Positions 49,356 through 57,800 of a DNA stretch of 64,000 nucleotides are shown here, one piece after another. Both the position numbers and the translations under genes were made by a program. The stretch comes from Kitasatospora sp. NA04385 (GTDB lineage: Bacteria > Actinomycetota > Actinomycetes > Streptomycetales > Streptomycetaceae). The number at the start of each line of letters is the position of its first letter. The stretch's first letter is position 1. Location of the stretch: assembly GCF_013364235.1 (NCBI RefSeq), contig NZ_CP054919.1, positions 2,469,345 to 2,533,344 of the forward strand. The letters run 5' to 3'. Below the pieces are notes generated by a model. That model was not told the origin of the DNA and made no database searches. It worked only from the letters and a program-made list of their open reading frames with translations.

Positions 49356-50276
49356 ATGTCGGCGGCACAGCACTCCCGGTTCACCCCCGACCGCGGCCTG
49401 ACCGGCCGGATGGTCACCACCATGTTCCTGATCGGCCTGGTCTACGTGGGCTTCACCGGCCTGCTGATCGTGCTGCTGCGCGGCGCCTGGCCGCTGGTGG
49501 TGCTGATCTCCGGCGGCCTGTTCGTCGCGCAGTTCTGGTTCTCCGACAAGATCACCGAGCGGGCGATGGGCGCCCACCGGGTGACCCCCGAGCAGTACCC
49601 GCAGCTGCACGGCGCGGTGGACCGGCTGTGCGCGCTGGCCGACATGCCCAAACCCAGGGTCGCGGTCGCCGACAACGACATGCCCAACGCCTTCGCCACC
49701 GGCCGCAACCCGCAGAACGCGGTGATCTGCGTGACCACCGGGCTGCTGCGCCGGCTGGAGCCGGAGGAGCTGGAGGGCGTGCTGGCCCACGAGCTGTCGC
49801 ACGTCGCGCACCGGGACGTCGCGGTGATGACGGTGGCCGGCTTCCTCGGCGTGCTGGCCGGCGCGATGACCAGGATCGCCCTGTACGGCGGGATGATGGG
49901 CGGCGGCAACCGGAACAGCAACGACCAGAACGCGGCGATCGCGATGGTGCTGATCCCGCTGGCCTCGATGGTGGTGTACGCGATCAGCTTCCTGCTGACC
50001 AGGCTGCTGTCGCGCTACCGCGAGCTGGCCGCCGACCGGGCGGCCGCCCAGCTGACCGGCCGGCCGGCCGCGCTGGCCTCGGCGCTGACCAAGGTGACCG
50101 GGCAGATCGCCGCCATCCCGAGCAAGGACCTGCGGCAGGCCCAGCCGTACAACGCCTTCTACTTCGCCCCGGCGCTGAGCGCCAAGGAGGCGGCCTCGCA
50201 GCTGTTCGCCACCCACCCGTCGCTGGAGCAGCGGCTGGCACAGCTGCGGAAGGTCTCCGAAGAACTCGGGCGCTGA
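49356..50276 (+). CDS. htpX: Protease HtpX homologue (M48B, zinc-dependent, membrane)
   Basis: 306 aa. Two N-terminal hydrophobic segments, zinc motif [13 protein letters not shown] (HExxH near residue 146), two more hydrophobic segments ([31 protein letters not shown]) and the third ligand in [15 protein letters not shown]. Degrades misfolded membrane proteins. The ATG follows AGAGGAGGAG. It is divergent from hrcA, 230 nt from the CIRCE, and 30 nt ahead of pspAB. Confidence 0.94.
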   Translation: MSAAQHSRFTPDRGLTGRMVTTMFLIGLVYVGFTGLLIVLLRGAWPLVVLISGGLFVAQFWFSDKITERAMGAHRVTPEQYPQLHGAVDRLCALADMPKPRVAVADNDMPNAFATGRNPQNAVICVTTGLLRRLEPEELEGVLAHELSHVAHRDVAVMTVAGFLGVLAGAMTRIALYGGMMGGGNRNSNDQNAAIAMVLIPLASMVVYAISFLLTRLLSRYRELAADRAAAQLTGRPAALASALTKVTGQIAAIPSKDLRQAQPYNAFYFAPALSAKEAASQLFATHPSLEQRLAQLRKVSEELGR

Positions 50277-50306
50277 GCCCGTCCACCGTCAGAAGGAGCT
50301 TTCCGC

Positions 50307-50894
50307 GTGGGATTCCTGGACGCCCTGTTCGGCCGGAGCAAGCCGGTGAAGCCCGACCTCGACCAGCTGTTCGGCGTCCCGTCGGCGGCGCTGACCCTGC
50401 AGGCCGCCAAGGGGTTCCTCCCGACCGGCCTGGGATCGGTCTGCTTCGCCGCGGTCGAGGGCGCGGCCTTCACCGAGGTGCAGCAGCAGGTGCGGGCGCT
50501 GCTGGACGCGGACACCGGGCGCGGCGGCGTGCCGGTCGAGGCGTCCCGGGACGCGTACGGGTACTCCTGGCTGCTGGCCCGGCACACCCCCGACGAGCTG
50601 CCCGACCTGGTCAACGACCTGCACGCGGTCAACAGCGAGCTGGAGGCCGGCGGTTTCGGGCCGCAGCTGCTCTGCTCGCTGGTCGGCTTCCGGGACGCCG
50701 AGGGCCGCTCGCTGGCGCTGGTGTACCTGTACAAGCGCGGCACCTTCTACCCGATGTGCAAGGTCGCCGGGCAGGAGAAGCGGGACAACCCGCTGGAGAT
50801 CGAGGTCTCCCACCTGCTCCGCGACGACCTGCGGATCGAGCCGGACCTGTCCCGCTGGTTCCCGGTCTGGGGCGCTCCCGGCATCGAGGACTGA
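50307..50894 (+). CDS. pspAB: PspA-associated protein PspAB
   Basis: 195 aa, starting GFLDALFGRSKPVKPDLDQL; later GYSWLLARHTPDELPDLVND and YLYKRGTFYPMCKVAGQEKR. These match the actinobacterial PspAB family, which typically lies next to htpX and is linked to phage-shock/envelope stress. GTG at 50307 behind AGAAGGAGC. No PspA gene is in the window. Confidence 0.85.
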   Translation: MGFLDALFGRSKPVKPDLDQLFGVPSAALTLQAAKGFLPTGLGSVCFAAVEGAAFTEVQQQVRALLDADTGRGGVPVEASRDAYGYSWLLARHTPDELPDLVNDLHAVNSELEAGGFGPQLLCSLVGFRDAEGRSLALVYLYKRGTFYPMCKVAGQEKRDNPLEIEVSHLLRDDLRIEPDLSRWFPVWGAPGIED

Positions 50895-50945
50895 GCCCGC
50901 GGGGGCCCGTCCCCGCGCCCGGCTCAGCTCCGGCTCAGCCCCGGC

Positions 50946-51653
50946 TCAGCCCCGGCCGACGTCCTGGTAGGCGGTCTGGTAGGCGTCCTGGTAGGCGGCC
51001 ACCGCCGCGTCGACGACCGCCCGCAGGTCCGCGGCCTCCCGCTCGCCGCCGTTCTCCTGCACCACCAGCAGCACGTCGCCGTCGCGCAGCACCGCGGTCC
51101 GGTCGGTCCAGACCGGGCCGCCGCCGTCGACGGCGCGCCAGGTGACGTGCAGCAGCAGACCGCCGCCGAGCGGTTCGACGGCCACCGTCCGCTCGCTGCG
51201 GGTGCCGTCGACGAGCGCGGTGCCGGGGGCGGCGCAGCGCAGGGCGGCGGCCAGCAGGTCGGCCAGTATCCGGGCGGCCCGGCCGGGCGGGTAGCGCTCC
51301 AGCGACTCCCGGCCGGACCAGCCCCGGTCCAGGTCGTCGGCCGGGGGGCGCTCGACGCCCACCGCGACGTCCTCCAGCGGCGGGGCGTGCCGGGTCAGGA
51401 AGGAGTCGGTGTCGAGCTCCTCGCAGGGCACCTCGGCCAGCGGCTCCGGGCTGCCCCCGCCGCTCGGCGCCCGGGTGGTGGTGAGGTCCGCGGCGCCGGT
51501 GCGCAGCGCGTAGCCGGGCGGCAGCCGGTCGGCGGTCAGCAGCGCGTCCCGCAGCGCGCGCGGTCCCGTCCGGGCGGCGGCGCCAGTGCAGCCCGTCGCG
51601 CCCAGCACGATCGCGGTGGCCGCCGCCACCGCCGTCCAGCCCCGTCCGCGCAC
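50946..51653 (-). CDS. Predicted lipoprotein of unknown function
   Basis: 235 aa. Signal peptide MRGRGWTAVAAATAIVLGAT with lipobox LGATGC (Cys near residue 22). The exported part has no recognised domain; DRLPPGYALRTG near residue 43 and a single later Cys pair (VPCEELD, ALRCAAPG) are seen. The C-terminus has a short repeat (YQDAYQTAYQDV). GTG start at 51653. Confidence 0.7.
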   Translation of the reverse strand: MRGRGWTAVAAATAIVLGATGCTGAAARTGPRALRDALLTADRLPPGYALRTGAADLTTTRAPSGGGSPEPLAEVPCEELDTDSFLTRHAPPLEDVAVGVERPPADDLDRGWSGRESLERYPPGRAARILADLLAAALRCAAPGTALVDGTRSERTVAVEPLGGGLLLHVTWRAVDGGGPVWTDRTAVLRDGDVLLVVQENGGEREAADLRAVVDAAVAAYQDAYQTAYQDVGRG

Positions 51654-51742
51654 CCGTGCCCTCCCGTCCCCGCCCGCTCCGTACCCTCGCACACCCGCCC
51701 CGGCCGCGGCCTGACGCGCCGTCGGCCCGGCGGCGGGGTCCG

Positions 51743-51748
51743 TAGACT
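51743..51748 (+). promoter_or_regulatory. -10 element placing a leaderless start on the DUF3097 gene
   Basis: TAGACT ends 7 nt before the ATG at 51756, and no ribosome site is present. This is the classical actinobacterial leaderless arrangement. Confidence 0.5.
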
Positions 51749-51755
51749 GCCGACC

Positions 51756-52601
51756 ATGCGGAGCAGGGAGTACGGACCGGATCTGACCCCGCCGTGGAAG
51801 CGGCAGCAGCCGGCCCCGAAGGTGGCGGCGGAGCGGGACCTGGTGGTGGAGGAGGCGGCCACCGGGTTCTGCGGGGCGGTGGTGCGCTGCGAGCGGACGG
51901 CCGAGGGGTTCACCGTCACGCTGGAGGACCGCTTCGGCAAGCACCGGGTGTTCCCGCTGGTGCCGCGCGGGTTCCTGCTGGAGGGGCGGGTGGTGACGCT
52001 GGTGCGGCCCGCCGCGGCCGCCCCGGCCCCGCCGCGCGGCCCGGGGCGCACCGCGTCCGGTTCGGTCGCGGTGCCGGGCGCGCGGGCCCGGGTGGCCCGG
52101 GAGTCGCGGATCTACGTGGAGGGCCGGCACGACGCCGAGCTGGTCGAACGGGTCTGGGGCGACGACCTGCGGATCGAGGGCGTGGTGGTGGAGTACCTGG
52201 AGGGCGTGGACGACCTGCCCGCCATCGTCGACTCCTTCGCCCCCGGCCCCGGCCGCCGGCTGGGCGTGCTGGTCGACCACCTGCTGCCCGGCACCAAGGA
52301 GCACCGGATCGCCGAGCGGGTGACCGGCGACCACGTGCTGGTCGTCGGCCACCCGTACGTGGACGTCTGGCAGGCCGTCAAACCGGCCGCCCTGGGCATC
52401 CCCGCCTGGCCCGCGGTGCCGCGCGGCGAGGTCTGGAAGGAGGGGGTGTGCCGCCGGCTGGGCTGGCCGGTGGACACCCCCGCCGCCTGGAAGCGGATCC
52501 TCGCCGCGGTCGACGGCTGGAAGGACCTGGAGCCGGAACTGCTGGGCCGGGTCGAGGAGTTGATCGACTTCGTCACACTGCCGGGCGGTGCCGGGGCCTG
52601 A
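51756..52601 (+). CDS. DUF3097 family protein
   Basis: 281 aa, conserved actinobacterial protein. N-terminus YGPDLTPPWKRQQPAPKVAA, a small beta domain (GAVVRCERTAEGFTVTLEDR), then ARESRIYVEGRHDAELVERV and GVLVDHLLPGTKEHRIAERV, which resemble Toprim-like nucleotide-binding stretches (EGRHDAELV; VDHL). Enzymatic function is unknown. Convergent with hemW. Confidence 0.88.
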   Translation: MRSREYGPDLTPPWKRQQPAPKVAAERDLVVEEAATGFCGAVVRCERTAEGFTVTLEDRFGKHRVFPLVPRGFLLEGRVVTLVRPAAAAPAPPRGPGRTASGSVAVPGARARVARESRIYVEGRHDAELVERVWGDDLRIEGVVVEYLEGVDDLPAIVDSFAPGPGRRLGVLVDHLLPGTKEHRIAERVTGDHVLVVGHPYVDVWQAVKPAALGIPAWPAVPRGEVWKEGVCRRLGWPVDTPAAWKRILAAVDGWKDLEPELLGRVEELIDFVTLPGGAGA

Positions 52602-52615
52602 GCCCCCGGACCGGG

Positions 52616-53845
52616 TCAGTCGACCAGGTCGCGGACCACCCCGTCCGCCAGCAGCCGCCCGCGCAGGGTGAGCGCCGCCCGGCCCGCCGCGTACGGCACG
52701 GGCTCCAGCAGGCCGTCGGCGAGGGCCCGGTCGGCGGCGGCGCGGCCGTCGGCGGTGAGCAGGTCCAGCGGGCAGCCCTCGGCCAGCCGCAGTTCCAGCA
52801 GGATGCGCTCGACCCGGCGGTCCTCGTCGGCCAGCACCTCGCGGCCGAGCGCGGGGGTGCGGCCCTCGGCGAGGGCCTGCGCGTACGCGGCGGGGTGCTT
52901 GGCGTTCCACCAGCGGACGCCGCCGACGTGGCTGTGCGCGCCGGGGCCGGCGCCCCACCAGTCGGCGCCGGTCCAGTACAGCTCGTTGTGGCGGCAGCGG
53001 CCCTCGGGGGTGGTGGCCCAGTTGGAGACCTCGTACCAGTGGTAGCCCGCGGCGGCGAGCGCCGTCTCGGCCATCAGGTAGCGGTCGGCGTGCACGTCGT
53101 CGTCGATCATCGGCAGTTCGCCGCGCTTGACCCGGGCGGCCAGCCGGGTGCCGTCCTCGACGATCAGCGAGTAGGCGGAGACGTGGTCGGGGCCGGCGCC
53201 GATCGCGGCGTCCAGCGAGGTCTGCCAGTCCCGGTCGCTCTCGCCGGGGGTGCCGTAGATCAGGTCCAGGTTGACGTGCTCGAAGCCGGCGGCGCGGGCC
53301 TCGGCGACGCAGGCCTCGGGGCGGCCGGGGGTGTGGTGGCGGTCGAGCAGGGCGAGCACGTGCGGGCGGGCGCTCTGCATGCCGAAGGAGATCCGGTTGT
53401 AGCCGCCCGCGCGCAGTTCGGCCAGGTACGCCGGGTCGACGGACTCCGGGTTGGCCTCGGTGGTGACCTCCGCGCCGGGGGCGAGCCCGAACTCCTCGCG
53501 CAGCGCGGCCAGCATCCGCACCAGGTCGCGGGCGGGCAGCAGGGTGGGGGTGCCGCCGCCGAGGAAGACCGTCTCGACCGGCAGGTCGGTGTCGCCGAGG
53601 ACCCGGCGGGCCAGCCGGATCTCGGCGATCACGTTGTCCGCGTACGTCTCCTGCGAGGCGACGGCGCCGGAGGAGCGCAGCTCGGTGGCGGTGTAGGTGT
53701 TGAAGTCGCAGTAGCCGCAGCGGCTGGCGCAGTACGGCACGTGCAGGTAGAAGCCGAACGGCCGCCCGCCGAGTCCGTGCAGGGCGCGGGCGGGCAGCGA
53801 GCCGTCGGACGGCACGGGTTCGCCGTCGGGGAGTGCGGAGGGCAT
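52616..53845 (-). CDS. hemW: Radical SAM heme chaperone HemW
   Basis: 409 aa. Radical SAM cluster motif YLHVPYCASRCGYCDFNTYT (CxxxCxxC near residues 39-46), VFLGGGTPTLLP, TTEANPESVDP, and RISFGMQSARPHVL. The C-terminal HemN-like domain follows. It lacks features of oxygen-independent coproporphyrinogen oxidase beyond the shared fold; HemW proteins deliver heme. The ATG start lies 6 nt after a -10-like GACAAT, so it is probably leaderless. Confidence 0.94.
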   Translation of the reverse strand: MPSALPDGEPVPSDGSLPARALHGLGGRPFGFYLHVPYCASRCGYCDFNTYTATELRSSGAVASQETYADNVIAEIRLARRVLGDTDLPVETVFLGGGTPTLLPARDLVRMLAALREEFGLAPGAEVTTEANPESVDPAYLAELRAGGYNRISFGMQSARPHVLALLDRHHTPGRPEACVAEARAAGFEHVNLDLIYGTPGESDRDWQTSLDAAIGAGPDHVSAYSLIVEDGTRLAARVKRGELPMIDDDVHADRYLMAETALAAAGYHWYEVSNWATTPEGRCRHNELYWTGADWWGAGPGAHSHVGGVRWWNAKHPAAYAQALAEGRTPALGREVLADEDRRVERILLELRLAEGCPLDLLTADGRAAADRALADGLLEPVPYAAGRAALTLRGRLLADGVVRDLVD

Positions 53846-53914
53846 GCGCCCATTGTCCGGTAGCGGCCGGCGAAACCCGAAAAGGGTCCGCCGGCCGTAC
53901 CGGACGGGCGGGGC

Positions 53915-55816
53915 TCAGGCCTCGTTGGTGCCCGCGTACATCGCGCTGACCTCGTCGGCGTACGTCCGCTCGACCACCGGGCGCTTGATCTTCAGGCTCG
54001 GGGTCAGCTCGCCGTGCTCGATGTCCAGGTCGCGCGGGAGCAGCGCGAACTTCTTGATCGTCTGCCAGCGCTGGAGGTCGCCGTTGAGGCGCTGCACGAA
54101 GCCGTCGATCAGCTCGACGGTGGCCCGGTCGGCGACCACCTCGGCGTACGACTTGCCGGCCAGGCCGTGCTCGGCGGCCCACGGCATGATCACCGTCTCG
54201 TCCAGGCCGATCAGCGCGGTGCAGTAGTTGCGGCCGTTGCCGATCACCAGGACGTTGCTGACGAACGGGCAGATCGCCTTGAACTTGCCCTCCACCTCGC
54301 TGGGGGCGACGTACTTGCCGCCGGAGGTCTTGAACATGTCCTTCTTGCGGTCGGTGATCCGCAGGTAGCCGCCCTCGGTGAGCTCGCCGATGTCCCCGGT
54401 GTGGAACCAGCCGTCCGGCTCCAGCACCTCGGCGGTCTGCTCGGGCATCTCGTGGTAGCCGCGCATGACGCCGGGGCCGCGCAGCAGGATCTCGCCGTCC
54501 TCGCCGATCCGCACCTCGGTGCCGGGCAGCGGCGGGCCGACGGTGCCGACCCGGAAGTCCTCGGCCCGGTTGACCGTGGAGCCGGCCGAGGTCTCGGTCA
54601 GGCCGTAGCCCTCCAGCACCGGGACGCCCGCGCCCTTGAAGAAGTAGCCGATCTCCGGGGCCAGCGCCGCGCTGCCCGACACCGCGCCGCGCAGCCGGCC
54701 GCCGAACGCGGCCCGGATCTTGGTGTACACCAGCTTGTCGGCCAGCGAGTGCCGCAGCCGCAGGCCCAGCGGGGCGCTCTCCCGACCGGTGGCGATCTGC
54801 GCGGCCTGGACGGTCTGCGCGTACGCGCGGGCGGTCTTCGCCGCCCACATGAAGATCTTGTACTTGGCGCCGCCCTCGGCCCGGGCCTTGCCCGCGATGC
54901 CGTTGTAGACCTTCTCGAAGATCCGCGGCGCGGAGGCCATCAGGGTCGGGCGGATCACCGGCAGGTTGTGGATGATCCGGTCCACCCGGCCGTCCACCGC
55001 CATCACGTGGCCGGTGGCGATCTGGCCGGAGATCAGCGTCTTGCCGAACACGTGCGACAGCGGCAGCCACATGAACTGCACGTCGTCCGCGCGCAGCAGC
55101 CCGCTCTCCTCCTGCGCCACGCCCTCGTACGCCCAACAGTCGTGCACCAGGCGCACGCCCTTGGGGCGGCCGGTGGTGCCGGAGGTGTAGATCAGGGTGG
55201 CGAGCTGCTCCTTGTCGAGCGAGCCGATCGCCGCCTCGACCGCGCCGGGGTGCTCGGCCAGGTGCGCGGCGCCGCGCTCCTCCAGCTCGGCCAGGCTGAG
55301 CACGGTCAGTCCCTCGACCTCCGGGACGCCCTTCTCCGGGACGTCGAACAGGACGACCCACTCCAGCGCGGGCAGCGCGTCCTTCTGCTCGGCGGCCTTG
55401 CGCAGCTGGCCCTCGTTCTCGGCGAACAGCGCGCGGCTGCCGGAGTTCGCCAGGATGAACGCGGTCTCGTCGGCGTTGGTGCTCGGGTAGACGGTGGTGG
55501 TCGCCGCGCCGGCGCACATGTTGCCCAGGTCGGCGAGGATCCACTCGATCCGGGTGGCCGAGGCGATCGCGACCCGGTCCTCGGCCCGCACGCCCAGCGC
55601 CATCAGGCCGGCCGCCACCGCGGAGATCCGCCGGAACGCCTGCGCCCAGGTCAGCGAGCGCCACTGCTCGGCGCCCGGCGCGCTGTCGGCGGCCTGCTCG
55701 TCCACCGGAACCGGGTACCGGTAGGCCTCACCGTTCGGGGTGGCGCTTACCCTGCTGAGCAACAGGTGCGCCACGGAGGGCGGACGCCGCTCGATCACGG
55801 ACTGCGCTGAACTCAA
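53915..55816 (-). CDS. Long-chain acyl-CoA synthetase (AMP-forming)
   Basis: 633 aa. ANL-superfamily motifs: P-loop LIYTSGTTGRPKGVRLVHDC near residue 210, YGLTETSAGSTVN near 405, WFHTGDIGEL near 465 and RITDRKKDMFKTSGGKYVAP near 480, with the C-terminal Lys region LTPSLKIKRPVVE. Activates fatty acids to acyl-CoA for degradation or lipid synthesis. The start is TTG at 55816, supported by GGAGGTCC at ideal spacing and by the conserved N-terminus. Confidence 0.94.
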   Translation of the reverse strand: MSSAQSVIERRPPSVAHLLLSRVSATPNGEAYRYPVPVDEQAADSAPGAEQWRSLTWAQAFRRISAVAAGLMALGVRAEDRVAIASATRIEWILADLGNMCAGAATTTVYPSTNADETAFILANSGSRALFAENEGQLRKAAEQKDALPALEWVVLFDVPEKGVPEVEGLTVLSLAELEERGAAHLAEHPGAVEAAIGSLDKEQLATLIYTSGTTGRPKGVRLVHDCWAYEGVAQEESGLLRADDVQFMWLPLSHVFGKTLISGQIATGHVMAVDGRVDRIIHNLPVIRPTLMASAPRIFEKVYNGIAGKARAEGGAKYKIFMWAAKTARAYAQTVQAAQIATGRESAPLGLRLRHSLADKLVYTKIRAAFGGRLRGAVSGSAALAPEIGYFFKGAGVPVLEGYGLTETSAGSTVNRAEDFRVGTVGPPLPGTEVRIGEDGEILLRGPGVMRGYHEMPEQTAEVLEPDGWFHTGDIGELTEGGYLRITDRKKDMFKTSGGKYVAPSEVEGKFKAICPFVSNVLVIGNGRNYCTALIGLDETVIMPWAAEHGLAGKSYAEVVADRATVELIDGFVQRLNGDLQRWQTIKKFALLPRDLDIEHGELTPSLKIKRPVVERTYADEVSAMYAGTNEA

Positions 55817-56066
55817 CGAGGACCTCCGGGGACGGGTGGACCGAGCGCGGGCGGACGCCGGACACGGGGGCGGCCGGACACCGACTTAACCGGTGAGTAA
55901 CAAGAGGGCACCAGCAGCCTAGGGGGTGGGAAGCCGATCCGTAAGGGGGTGACGCGAGGCGGCACGCCCCCGGGCCGGCAGTGCAGCACCCACCCGGACG
56001 TGAAGCTTTCCCACAGGTACCAGAATTTGGGATGCGCTCATCCCCCTCGCAGACGAGAGTGTCACG

Positions 56067-57800
56067 GTGCTTTTCAGACTCCTACGGGCCCATCTGCGCC
56101 CCTACTCCCGGGACATCACCCTGCTGGTGCTGCTGCAGCTGGTGTCCACCATCGGCATGCTCTACCTGCCGACGCTCAACGCCGACATCATCGACAGCGG
56201 CGTGCTCAAGGGCGACACCGGCTACATCCTGCGGGTCGGCGGCGTGATGGTCGGCGTGTCGCTGGCCCAGGCCGCCTGCTCGATCGGCGCGGTCCACTAC
56301 GGCGCCCGCACCGCCATGGCCATCGGCCGGGACATCCGCGGCGCGGTGTTCTCCCGGGTGCAGGACTTCTCCGCCCGCGAGCTCAACCAGTTCGGCGCGC
56401 CCTCGCTGATCACCCGCACCACCAACGACGTCCAGCAGGTCCAGATGCTGGCGCTGATGACCTTCACGCTGATGGTCGCCGCGCCGATCATGTGCGTCGG
56501 CGGCGTCGTCATGGCGCTGAACCAGGACGTGGCGCTGTCCGGCCTGCTGCTGGCCGTGGTGCCCGCGCTGGGCGCGGTGGTCACCGTGCTGGTCGCCAGG
56601 ATGCGTCCGCAGTTCCGCGGCATGCAGACCAGGATCGACTCGGTCAACCGGATCATGCGCGAGCAGATCACCGGCATCCGGGTCATCCGGGCCTTCGTCA
56701 AGGACGACCACGAGAAGGCCCGCTTCACCGGCGCCAACGGCGAACTCGCCGACTACGCGCTGCGGGTCGGCCGGCTGATGGCGCTGATGTTCCCGATCGT
56801 GATGGGCGTGGTGAACGTCTCCAGCGTCGCCGTGTTCTGGTTCGGCGCGCACCGCATCGACAGCGGCGACATGCAGATCGGCGCGCTCACCGCGTTCCTC
56901 TCCTACCTGATGCAGATCCTGATGAGCGTCATGATGGCCACCTTCATGTTCATGATGGTGCCGCGCGCCGAGGTCTGCGCCGAGCGCATCCAGGAGGTGC
57001 TGGACACCGAGTCCAGCGTCGTGCCCCCGCTGCACCCGGTCACCGAGCTGCGCGGCCGCGGCACCCTGGAGCTGCGCGGCGTCGACTTCCGCTACCCCGG
57101 CGCCGAGGCCCCGGTGCTGCGCGGCATCGACCTGGCCGCCCGGCCCGGCGAGACCACCGCCGTCATCGGCTCCACCGGCTCCGGCAAGACCACCCTGCTC
57201 GGGCTCGTCCCCCGGCTGTTCGACGCCACCGCCGGCGAGGTGCTGATCGACGGCGTGGACGTGCGCGAGCTCGACCCGCAGAAGCTGTCCGAGATCATCG
57301 GCCTCGTCCCGCAGAAGCCGTACCTGTTCTCCGGCACCGTCGCCTCCAACCTGCGCTACGGCAAGCCCGAGGCCACCGACGAGGAGCTCTGGCAGGCCCT
57401 GGAGACCGCCCAGGCCAAGGACTTCGTGGAGCGGTTCCCGGAGGGCCTGGACGCCCCGATCGCCCAGGGCGGCACCAACGTCTCCGGCGGCCAGCGCCAG
57501 CGCCTGGCGATCGCCCGGGCGCTGGTCCGCCGGCCGGAGATCTACCTGTTCGACGACTCCTTCTCGGCCCTCGACTACGCCACCGACGCCCGGCTGCGCG
57601 CCGCGCTCTCCCGGGAGACCGGGGACGCCACCGTGGTGATCGTCGCCCAGCGGGTCTCCACTATCCGCGACGCCGACCGGATCGTCGTCCTCGACGAGGG
57701 CGCCGTCGTCGGCACCGGCACCCACCGGGAGCTGATGGCCGACAACCCGACGTACCGGGAGATCGTGCTCTCCCAGCTCACCGAGCAGGAGGCGGCGTGA
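56067..57800 (+). CDS. ABC exporter half-transporter with degenerate ATPase site (subunit A)
   Basis: 577 aa: six-helix exporter domain (residues 1-320) and an ATPase domain. Walker A GSTGSGKTT near 371, signature VSGGQRQR near 471. In Walker B the catalytic Glu is Asp (LFDDSFSALD, near 494) and the switch His is Gln (VAQRVSTI, near 526), so its own site should be non-hydrolytic. GTG start at 56067; its stop overlaps the partner gene (GTGA), so they form a heterodimer. Confidence 0.94.
   Translation: MLFRLLRAHLRPYSRDITLLVLLQLVSTIGMLYLPTLNADIIDSGVLKGDTGYILRVGGVMVGVSLAQAACSIGAVHYGARTAMAIGRDIRGAVFSRVQDFSARELNQFGAPSLITRTTNDVQQVQMLALMTFTLMVAAPIMCVGGVVMALNQDVALSGLLLAVVPALGAVVTVLVARMRPQFRGMQTRIDSVNRIMREQITGIRVIRAFVKDDHEKARFTGANGELADYALRVGRLMALMFPIVMGVVNVSSVAVFWFGAHRIDSGDMQIGALTAFLSYLMQILMSVMMATFMFMMVPRAEVCAERIQEVLDTESSVVPPLHPVTELRGRGTLELRGVDFRYPGAEAPVLRGIDLAARPGETTAVIGSTGSGKTTLLGLVPRLFDATAGEVLIDGVDVRELDPQKLSEIIGLVPQKPYLFSGTVASNLRYGKPEATDEELWQALETAQAKDFVERFPEGLDAPIAQGGTNVSGGQRQRLAIARALVRRPEIYLFDDSFSALDYATDARLRAALSRETGDATVVIVAQRVSTIRDADRIVVLDEGAVVGTGTHRELMADNPTYREIVLSQLTEQEAA

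Noticed and set aside
50946-55664. Single 1572-codon minus-strand frame
   Set aside because: It fuses shadows of hemW, the DUF3097 gene and the acyl-CoA synthetase; only its last 235 residues (lipoprotein) are real.
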